Source of the DNA: Micromonospora craniellae
GTDB lineage: Bacteria > Actinomycetota > Actinomycetes > Mycobacteriales > Micromonosporaceae
Assembly (NCBI RefSeq): GCF_014764405.1
Contig: NZ_CP061725.1
Coordinates: 1,488,001-1,552,000 of the forward strand
Reading direction: 5' to 3'
DNA: 64,000 nt
The notes under the pieces were generated by a model. It saw only the letters and a program-made list of their open reading frames with translations. It did no database searches and was not told the origin of the DNA. Position numbers and translations under genes: made by a program. This document shows positions 57,498-64,000 of the stretch, piece after piece (within the stretch, counting starts at the first letter, position 1; the number at the start of each line of letters is the position of its first letter).

Positions 57498-58913
57498 TCA
57501 CCGAAATCGTGGCGCGATCGAGTTCCACGGTCTGGCCACTTCCACTTGGCGTGCCACGCGGAGCAGCACGTCCTCCCGACCGAACTGGGCGACGAACTGA
57601 ACTCCGAGTGGCAACCCATTCTCCGTCAGGGCGGTTGGCACCGATATCGCCGGTTGCCCTGTCGTGTTGAACGGTGCGGTGAAGGTCAGCACGTCGACCG
57701 ACTTCTTGATGCCGTCCGGTTCGGTCCAGGGCCAGCTCACCTTCGGCGCCGGCGTGGCGAAAACCGGGCAGAGAAGCAGGTCGAAGTCTGTCCACCAGTG
57801 GCCCATCTGGGCCCTGTACCCCTGCTGCCAGGAGAGCTCGTCAGCCAACTCCAGCCCGCTCAGCTGACGGCCGCGTTCTTCCCAGTATCTGGTGATCGGG
57901 TCCAACTCGTTGAGACCGGGAGGCGCTCCGACCTCCGCCGCCAACTCCTCCACCGACTGCGCGACGGTGACGCTGAGGGTGTCGAAGAACGCCTCAAGGA
58001 CGTACGGGTCGAAGAGACCAGCCGGGTGTGCCTCCTCCACGCGGTGGCCCATCGACTCCAGCAGCACGGCCATCGACTCGACCGCGCCTCGGACCTCGGG
58101 ATCGACCTGGGCACAGTGGGCGGGTGCGCTCTGGACGAATCCGATGCGCAGGGGCTGCGAGTCGATGTCGGCAACCGCCTCGTTCAGGTCACCATGTGCA
58201 AATGCCGGAAGCCGTGGACTCCGGTGCGGCCGGTCGGCCAGGAACTCGATCAGGGCCGCCGTGTCCCGGACACTTCGGGTGACGGCGGCCGGGACGCTGT
58301 GTCCCCAGCGGTCTCCCTTGGTGATCCGGCCCGGCACCAGACCGTGGCTCGGCTTCAGTCCTACAAGGTGGCAGAACGCTGCCGGCATCCGGATCGAGCC
58401 ACCGCCGTCACCTCCCGGACCGACAGCCACCATTCCCGCGCTGACGGCCGCCGACGCCCCGCCGGATGATCCGCCCGAGGTTCTGGTGAGGTCCCACGGG
58501 TTACGCGTGATGCCGTGGATCGCCGTCTCGCTGACCGAGACAAGGCCGAACTCCGGAGCGGCACTCTGCCCCAGGACGATGAAGCCGGCCTGGCGAAGCC
58601 GACCAACTACTGCCGAGTCCTCGACCGAGACCCTGCCCAACTTCTGGAGATAACGCGAGCCGAGGTATGCCGGCGCACCGGCGAGCCCATCGGTCGCCTT
58701 CGCCAGCGTCGGCACCCCCGCGAACGGACCGCTCCTGGGCTGCCTGGCCTCGTCGATCGCTTGCTCGAACCGCTGATGGACGACCGCGTTCACCGCACCG
58801 TCGCGTGCCTCGATCGTACCGATGGCGGCTCTCACCAGTTCCTCAGCGGAGACCTCACCCCGCTTGACGAGCTGTGCCTGCGCGAGCGCGTCGAGATCCA
58901 TGAGCTCGGTCAC
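57498..58913 (-). CDS. amidase signature family hydrolase
   Basis: This 471-residue amidase signature enzyme hydrolyses an amide to acid and ammonia. The catalytic Lys is in PTLAKATDG (about 70), the cis-Ser and nucleophile Ser are in TSGGSSGGASAAVSAG (about 145-160) and GGDGGGSIRMPAAFCHLVGLKPS completes the core. The GTG at 58913 overlaps the ABC ATPase stop as GTGA; an ATG follows at 58901. Co-transcription with an oligopeptide-type importer suggests that it processes the imported amide or peptide. Confidence 0.92.
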   Translation of the reverse strand: MTELMDLDALAQAQLVKRGEVSAEELVRAAIGTIEARDGAVNAVVHQRFEQAIDEARQPRSGPFAGVPTLAKATDGLAGAPAYLGSRYLQKLGRVSVEDSAVVGRLRQAGFIVLGQSAAPEFGLVSVSETAIHGITRNPWDLTRTSGGSSGGASAAVSAGMVAVGPGGDGGGSIRMPAAFCHLVGLKPSHGLVPGRITKGDRWGHSVPAAVTRSVRDTAALIEFLADRPHRSPRLPAFAHGDLNEAVADIDSQPLRIGFVQSAPAHCAQVDPEVRGAVESMAVLLESMGHRVEEAHPAGLFDPYVLEAFFDTLSVTVAQSVEELAAEVGAPPGLNELDPITRYWEERGRQLSGLELADELSWQQGYRAQMGHWWTDFDLLLCPVFATPAPKVSWPWTEPDGIKKSVDVLTFTAPFNTTGQPAISVPTALTENGLPLGVQFVAQFGREDVLLRVARQVEVARPWNSIAPRFR

Positions 58914-60841
58914 CACGACACCCTCCCCGTGCGATCGCCGCCCGCAGTGGTCGAGTCCTCGAAGGGCTCGGTGGTGCTCTCCAAATGCGGGAAGTGGCAT
59001 GCCACCTGCTGCCCGCCGTGGACGACGGTCAGCGACGGCACCTCGGTCCAACACCGTCGCTGTGCCTGAGGACACCGTGTGGCGAACGCACAGGCGGCAG
59101 CGTCGACCGACACGGGTGCCGGCGTCCTCGCGCGACCGTCGACGCCGGCCGCCTCGTCCGTGGGGTCGTCCCGGTTGCGGGGGTCCGTCGACGGGACGGC
59201 CGCGAGGAGAGCACGGGTGTACCAGTGCCGAGGGTTCGCGAAGATGGTCTCACCGTCGCCCACCTCGACCACCCGACCGGCGTACATGACCGCGACGCGG
59301 TCGCTCACCGCACGGACCACGGCAAGATTGTGGGAGATGAACACATACGTGAGATCGTGCTGACGCCGGACCCGATCGAGAAGGTCCAGCACCTGTGCCT
59401 GCACCGAGACGTCGAGCGCCGAAGTGGGCTCGTCGAGGATGACGACCCTCGGTGAGCAACTCAGCGCTCGGGCGATCGCGATGCGCTGTTTCTGTCCACC
59501 GGAGAACTCGTGCGGCAACCGATGCTCGCTCGACTCCGGCAGGCCCACCTCACGCAGGAGCTCTCGCACCCGGTCGCCGGCTTCGCCCCGATTCATCGCC
59601 CGCACAGAACGCATCGGCTCCCTGATCGAGGTGCCGACCTTGAGCCGTGGATTCAGCGAGCCCGCCGGATGCTGGAAGACCATTTGTACCGCTTCCCGGA
59701 AGCGGCGGGCTCGTGATCCCAGCTTGGCGTACTCGATCCCCTCCATCGCCAACGCGCCCTCATCTGGCGTGTCGAGGTGTACGAGCAGCTTGGCCAGCGT
59801 GCTCTTGCCCGAGCCGGACTCGCCGACGACGCCCAGCACCTCGCCCTGCTTGACCGTCAGGGAGACCTCGTCGACGGCGGTGACGCGACGGCCCTTCGAT
59901 CGGAAGCATCGCGTCGCACCGGCCACGGTGATCAGGTCGGCGCGGTCAGGTGGGCTGTTCCGGACACCGGCGTCCGACGTGTCCGCGCCGGTCCGGGTCT
60001 TCGCCGTGTCCAGGGTCGGTGCGGATTCAAGCAGCTTGCGCGCGTAGGGCGTCTCCGGACTGAGCAGGACGTTCTCGACTGTACCCTGCTCGATCACCTT
60101 GCCGTCGAGCATCACCGCGACCCGGTCAGCGGTCTGGGCGATCACTCCCATGTCGTGAGAGATGAGCACGATGCCGACCCCGAGCTCATCGCGGATTCGC
60201 CGGAAGAGTCGAAGGATGCCGGCCTGCACCGTGACATCAAGTGCCGTGGTGGGCTCGTCCGCGAGAAGGATCTTCGGCTTGCCGGCGAGAGCGAGCGCGA
60301 TCGCGGCACGCTGGCGTAGCCCGCCCGAAAGCTGGTGCGGGTACTGGCGGGCTCTGGTCTCGGGATCTGGCAGGCCGACCCGGGACATCAGATCCAGGAC
60401 CTCGCGGCGACAAGCCGCGCCCTTGAGACGCTGATGGCGCTTCACCACCTCCGCGATCTGGGCGCCCACTCGCATGCACGGGTCCAGGGCTCCCATGGCG
60501 TCCTGGAACACCATCGCTATGGAGCTGCCACGCAGCATGGTCAGCTGTCGCGACGAGGTCGAGAGGAGGTCCACACCGCAGACATCGAACCGATCGGCCG
60601 TCACTCGGGCATCGCGGGGCAGCAGGCCCAGCGCGGCCATGGCGACCGTGCTCTTGCCGCTGCCGCTTTCCCCGATCAGCCCAAGAATCTCACCTGGTTC
60701 GACCCGTAGCGTCACGTCCTGGACACTCGGTGCCGCCTGCGCGTAGGCGACCGTCAGGTTCCGGATGTCGAGCAGAGGCGTCCCGGGTGAGGTGACTCCG
60801 TCGCGACGCGACGCCTCTGCTGACGATGTCGCACCAATCAC
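58910..60841 (-). CDS. fused dual ABC ATPase of an oligopeptide/nickel-type importer (DppD-DppF)
   Basis: This 643-residue protein has two complete ATP-binding cassettes. The first has Walker A GESGSGKST (about 57-65), signature LSGGLRQR and Walker B ILLADEPTTALD. The second has GESGSGKST (about 340), FSGGQKQR and VVILDEPTSALD. The oligo_HPY-type cysteine region at the end (CAFATRCPQAQRRCW) is typical of Dpp/Opp ATPases and may bind an Fe-S cluster. It replaces two separate ATPases. It starts 6 bases after the binding protein stop. Confidence 0.94.
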   Translation of the reverse strand: MIGATSSAEASRRDGVTSPGTPLLDIRNLTVAYAQAAPSVQDVTLRVEPGEILGLIGESGSGKSTVAMAALGLLPRDARVTADRFDVCGVDLLSTSSRQLTMLRGSSIAMVFQDAMGALDPCMRVGAQIAEVVKRHQRLKGAACRREVLDLMSRVGLPDPETRARQYPHQLSGGLRQRAAIALALAGKPKILLADEPTTALDVTVQAGILRLFRRIRDELGVGIVLISHDMGVIAQTADRVAVMLDGKVIEQGTVENVLLSPETPYARKLLESAPTLDTAKTRTGADTSDAGVRNSPPDRADLITVAGATRCFRSKGRRVTAVDEVSLTVKQGEVLGVVGESGSGKSTLAKLLVHLDTPDEGALAMEGIEYAKLGSRARRFREAVQMVFQHPAGSLNPRLKVGTSIREPMRSVRAMNRGEAGDRVRELLREVGLPESSEHRLPHEFSGGQKQRIAIARALSCSPRVVILDEPTSALDVSVQAQVLDLLDRVRRQHDLTYVFISHNLAVVRAVSDRVAVMYAGRVVEVGDGETIFANPRHWYTRALLAAVPSTDPRNRDDPTDEAAGVDGRARTPAPVSVDAAACAFATRCPQAQRRCWTEVPSLTVVHGGQQVACHFPHLESTTEPFEDSTTAGGDRTGRVSW

Positions 60842-60847
60842 GGCAGG

Positions 60848-62428
60848 TCATCCCATCCAGGCGTACTTGAGGAAGAGCCGGGTTCCGCTGGCATCCGCCT
60901 GGTAGCCCTGCACCTTGGGCGACCAGACCTCGAACTGGCTCGGAGAGGCGTACGGCACGATCTGGTAGACGTTCGTAGCGATGTAGTCGGTGATCTCCTT
61001 GTACATCGTCCGACGTGCCTCGATACCGTCGGTGGTAGAGATCGCGTTCTCCATCATGTCCCACAGCTTCTGGTCGTCGACCTTGGTCGACGGGATGCCC
61101 TTGGCGAACCAGAGCGCGAGGTACTGGCTGGCGTCCGCGTTCAAAGCGGCGTTGAGCTGGATCATGTCTGCCTGCCAGTTGCCGGACAGCAGGTTACTGA
61201 CAAGCGTCGCGAACGGAACCTGCTGCACCTGCAGGTCGACGCCGATCTTCTTGAGTTGCTCGCTCATCAGCTGGGCGGTCGGCAGCGACTGCTGGTTTTC
61301 GGACTGGATCGCGAGCTTGAGCTTGACGTTCGTGACGCCCGACTCGGCCAGCAGTTGCTTCGCCCGCTCCGGGTCGTGCTTGTAGAACGGGGTGTCCTCG
61401 CTCGCCGGGGCGCCGAGCGGGTCGGCAGGCGGAACGGTGTACGCCAGCTCGCCGGTGCCCTGGGACCCGATCTCGATGAGCTGCTTGCGATCCAGCCCGA
61501 GACTGATCGCCTGCCGGACTTTGTCGTTGGCCAACGGCCCCTGGCTCACGTCGAGGCCCACCCAGTAGGTCAGGTTGAAGCCGTCGCCGACCTTCATGCC
61601 GCGGTCGCCCAGCGCTGTGGCGTTGCGGGGCAGCCGCACCTGGACCATGTCGACGGCACCCGAGGACAGCGCCTGCTGGCGGGTGGACTCGTCCGCCATC
61701 AGCCGGTAGTCGACCCGGTCGAGGTAGGGTCGCTCGCTGTCCCAGTACCCGTCGAACCGGACGGTGCTGATGAGGGAGCCCTCTTGGAAACTCTGGAGCT
61801 TGAACGGGCCGGTACCGTTCGCCTGGGTCTTGAGTACGTCCTTGTCCTTCCCCTGCATCCAGCTTTCGTCGACGATGCCGGCGCTCCAGGGCTGGGCGAG
61901 GAGGTGCAACAGGGATGCCTGCGGGCGATCAAGAGTGATCTTGACGGTGTTCGGGCCCACGGCCTCGATGGTCTCGAAGTTGTAGAGCGAGGAGTACGGC
62001 GAGTGCTGGTTCGGGTCGGTGATCCGCTTGAGGCTGAACACGACGTCTTCCACGGTCAGGGTCTCCCCGTTGTGGAACTTGACGCCCTCCCGGAGAGTGA
62101 ACTCGTACTCGGTCGACGACACCTCCTTCCACTCTGTGGCGAGCGCGGGCTTGAGCGTCTCCAGGTCGGTGTCGAGGGCCAGCAGGCCCTCGTAGAACTG
62201 CGAGACCATCCGCTTGGAGTTGAAGGACTGGGCCATGATCGGGTCAAACCCGCTCAACGGTTGGCTGTCCTCGCCGATGGTCAGCGTGCCGCCTCGTTTC
62301 GGCTCGCCCCCTTCGGTGCCGGGGTTCGAGTCACTGGGCGAGCCACCGCAGGCGGTCAGCACAACTGACAGTGCGGTTATCGACGCGGCAATTGCCCCGA
62401 GACGACGGGCGTCATGCAAAAGCGACAT
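60848..62428 (-). CDS. ABC importer substrate-binding lipoprotein, family 5 (DppA/OppA-like)
   Basis: This 526-residue SBP_bac_5 protein has a lipoprotein signal LGAIAASITALSVVLTACGG with lipobox LTAC at about 24-27. GGTLTIGEDSQPLSGFDPIM, KFHNGETLTVEDVVFSLKRI and RQAISLGLDRKQLIE are the usual family blocks. It captures peptides, nickel chelates or related small molecules outside the cell. AGAAAGG precedes the ATG. A 5-bp hairpin lies between it and the permease gene. Confidence 0.94.
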   Translation of the reverse strand: MSLLHDARRLGAIAASITALSVVLTACGGSPSDSNPGTEGGEPKRGGTLTIGEDSQPLSGFDPIMAQSFNSKRMVSQFYEGLLALDTDLETLKPALATEWKEVSSTEYEFTLREGVKFHNGETLTVEDVVFSLKRITDPNQHSPYSSLYNFETIEAVGPNTVKITLDRPQASLLHLLAQPWSAGIVDESWMQGKDKDVLKTQANGTGPFKLQSFQEGSLISTVRFDGYWDSERPYLDRVDYRLMADESTRQQALSSGAVDMVQVRLPRNATALGDRGMKVGDGFNLTYWVGLDVSQGPLANDKVRQAISLGLDRKQLIEIGSQGTGELAYTVPPADPLGAPASEDTPFYKHDPERAKQLLAESGVTNVKLKLAIQSENQQSLPTAQLMSEQLKKIGVDLQVQQVPFATLVSNLLSGNWQADMIQLNAALNADASQYLALWFAKGIPSTKVDDQKLWDMMENAISTTDGIEARRTMYKEITDYIATNVYQIVPYASPSQFEVWSPKVQGYQADASGTRLFLKYAWMG

Positions 62429-62497
62429 GGTTGCGCCTTTCTTCGGGAGCTTGTCGGAAAGACCGACACAGCTGGGGGACGGAAGCTGGTGCCAGGG

Positions 62498-63367
62498 TCA
62501 GATCAGGGAGCGGCGTCCGCTGTTGAAGCCCTCGCCGATCAGGCCCCAGGCAACCGAGGCGAGCAGAAGCACCCCGGCCGGCCCGAGCGGCAGCCACGGG
62601 CTGTCGGTCATGTAGTTCTGCGAGGCGTAGATCATGTTTCCCCAGCTCGGATCGGGGGGCTGCACACCGAGCCCGAGGTAGCTCAGCGAGGACTCGACGA
62701 GAATGGCGATCGCCGCTGTGTTGGCGAACTGGACTGTCATGAGCGGCAGCACGTTCGGCACGAGATGCTTGACCGCGATGATCGGATCCGGCACACCGGA
62801 GACGCGGGCGGAGAGAACGAATTCCCGTTCCCTCAGTTCCATGCATCGTGAACGGACCACACGGGCGAACTGTGGTACGGCTATCAGGGCGAGGACGAGC
62901 ACGAGAGTGGTCTTGGTAGGGCTGAAGACGGTGACCGCACTCAGCGCGAGCAGCAACGAGGGAAAGGAGAGGACGAGGTCGATGACTGCCATGAGCACCG
63001 AGTCGAGCCAGCCACCCCGGAGCCCGGCGGCGATCCCGATGGCCGAGCCGACCAGCAGGGCGATACCCGCCGCGAAGAACGCGATACCGAGCGAGGTCTG
63101 GCCGGCTGTCAGCAGCCGGACCAGGTAGTCCCGCCCCAGGTCGTCTGTGCCCAGCGGATGTGCCCCGCTCGGGGCGGAGAAGGGCGCACCAGCCACTTCA
63201 GACGGTGAATAGTTCGTCCACAGGCTGACGGTCATGGACAGCACGACGAGTGTGACCAACAGGACGACCCCGACGGCGGCTTCCCGCCGAGAACGGAACA
63301 CGGACAGTACGGGTGACCACCATCCACGGGATGCGGTGCCAGCCCGACCTGGCGCTACAGCCGTCAT
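62498..63367 (-). CDS. ABC importer permease, DppC-like
   Basis: This 289-residue permease has the OppC N-terminal segment (REAAVGVVLLVTLVVLSMTV) followed by HPLGTDDLGRDYLVRLLTAG, the invariant DppC motif, and an EAA loop VKHLVPNVLPLMTVQFANTA. About six hydrophobic segments are visible. It overlaps the DppB-like gene by ATGA and completes the importer with the genes downstream. Confidence 0.95.
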   Translation of the reverse strand: MTAVAPGRAGTASRGWWSPVLSVFRSRREAAVGVVLLVTLVVLSMTVSLWTNYSPSEVAGAPFSAPSGAHPLGTDDLGRDYLVRLLTAGQTSLGIAFFAAGIALLVGSAIGIAAGLRGGWLDSVLMAVIDLVLSFPSLLLALSAVTVFSPTKTTLVLVLALIAVPQFARVVRSRCMELREREFVLSARVSGVPDPIIAVKHLVPNVLPLMTVQFANTAAIAILVESSLSYLGLGVQPPDPSWGNMIYASQNYMTDSPWLPLGPAGVLLLASVAWGLIGEGFNSGRRSLI

Positions 63368-64000
63368 CGATCTTTTCCGATCTGCGGGTCGATGAGTGGA
63401 AGGAGGAGGTCAACCGCGAGGTTCAGCACGACATAGGTAGCGCCCAGCACGAGGATGCAGGCCTGCGCCACCGCGATGTCGAGGTGCGTGATCGCGGTGA
63501 CCGTGAGTTGTCCGATCCCTGGAATCGCGAACACGTTCTCGATCAGGATCGAGTTGCCGACGATGCCGGCCATCTGCAGCCCCGCGACTGTCGCCACGGG
63601 GGCGGCGGCGTTGCGTAGTCCGTGCCGCATCGTCGCCTGCAGTTGGGTGCTGCCGGTGGCGAGCGCGGTCCGGATGAAGTCCTGCTCGTAGACTTCGAGC
63701 ATCGACGAGCGCATGAAGCGGCATAGCGTCGATCCGAGTGGCAACCCGAGCGCAATGCTGGGTAACAGCATGCTCTGCAGGTTCCTGACCGCATCCTCGG
63801 AGAAGGGTACGAATCCCAGGGTCGGCCAAGCCGGAAAGAGGATCGAGAAGAGCAGGACCAGCGCCACGCCGAAGGCGAACACCGGGATGGCCAGGCCGAC
63901 GAAGGTTACGGTCCGGGCCGTCACATCCACGGCGCGACCACGGCGCATCGCGGACAACGCCCCGGCTGGAACCCCCCATGCGACCGAGATGATGGTCGCG
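63364..64000 (-). CDS. ABC importer permease, DppB-like, 5' end outside window
   Basis: The visible 212 codons are the C-terminal two thirds of a DppB/OppB permease: VTFVGLAIPVFAFGVALVLL, then FMRSSMLEVYEQDFIRTALATGST (the EAA region, key YEQDFIRTALATG) and the final IENVFAIPGIGQLTVTAITH-LDIAVAQACILVLG. The family's N-terminal segment and the start lie beyond 64000. Its stop overlaps the DppC-like start. Confidence 0.93.
   Translation of the reverse strand, partial: ATIISVAWGVPAGALSAMRRGRAVDVTARTVTFVGLAIPVFAFGVALVLLFSILFPAWPTLGFVPFSEDAVRNLQSMLLPSIALGLPLGSTLCRFMRSSMLEVYEQDFIRTALATGSTQLQATMRHGLRNAAAPVATVAGLQMAGIVGNSILIENVFAIPGIGQLTVTAITHLDIAVAQACILVLGATYVVLNLAVDLLLPLIDPQIGKDR

Noticed and set aside
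1..64000. CRISPR arrays, tRNA or rRNA genes, complete insertion sequences, phage genes
   Set aside because: None was recognised by eye on either strand; short RNAs cannot be excluded without a covariance search.

Overview
The window is high-GC actinobacterial DNA. GTG starts are frequent, genes overlap by ATGA or GTGA, and a GGGTCCC-cored palindrome of a type I associate with Micromonospora and its relatives lies inside a gene. Micromonosporaceae is my best guess; nothing here proves the genus. No rRNA, tRNA, CRISPR array or intact insertion sequence was seen.

Left end (1-9.6 kb): the edge of a nonribosomal peptide cluster. A free-standing adenylation protein (specificity line-up suggests glycine), a NodU/CmcH-type O-carbamoyltransferase and a truncated PCP-C-A synthetase form one translationally coupled minus-strand operon. 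An MFS exporter and a CPA2-type antiporter are read the other way. From 9.6 to 12.6 kb there are ordinary secreted or anchored proteins: an S1B-type protease, a small anchored protein and a GH128-type glucanase.

First catabolic island (12.6-38.0 kb): about 25 genes for a CoA-dependent catabolic pathway in at least four minus-strand operons plus one exporter. They encode a CoA ligase, a class III CoA-transferase, two acyl-CoA dehydrogenases, several MaoC/hotdog hydratases, two crotonases, an Ltp2-like thiolase fold with a separate DUF35 partner, a CitE-like lyase, MmgE/PrpD, a tandem RidA protein, two luciferase-like oxidoreductases, a nitronate monooxygenase and an NMT1/Tau-type ABC importer. 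A module at 12.6-19.7 kb looks like the mycobacterial igr (ChsE-ChsH-Ltp2) side-chain cleavage system with its fused parts split. An FCD-type GntR regulator is encoded inside the island. A short motif (N-[TC]-C-[AT]-GAC-[AT]-T-[AT]-T), containing or close to the FadR core GTCNGAC, lies in all five promoter regions. The substrate is unknown; the RidA, nitronate monooxygenase and flavin enzymes hint at nitrogen in it.

Junction (38.1-41.7 kb): a TetR gene with its operator, a mosaic of three broken genes (VOC, lipoprotein, CorC/HlyC) in about 400 bp, a small conserved protein, two toxin-antitoxin pairs (one toxin frameshifted) and an unidentified coding fragment ending at a strong hairpin.

Second catabolic island (41.7-55.9 kb): a second NMT1-type importer, an alpha/beta hydrolase, an Asp/Glu-racemase-like protein and an SDR that both seem to lack the usual catalytic residues, a second MmgE/PrpD and an IclR regulator. 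These are followed by a meta-cleavage set: flavin hydroxylase, LigB-type extradiol dioxygenase and MhpD, MhpE and MhpF homologues, plus a luciferase-like monooxygenase. Two near-identical three-half-site palindromes (49891-49914 and 55845-55868) mark its promoters.

Right end (55.9-64 kb): a second mosaic of broken plant-polysaccharide genes, a TetR regulator, and an operon for an oligopeptide-type ABC importer with an amidase, running off the window.
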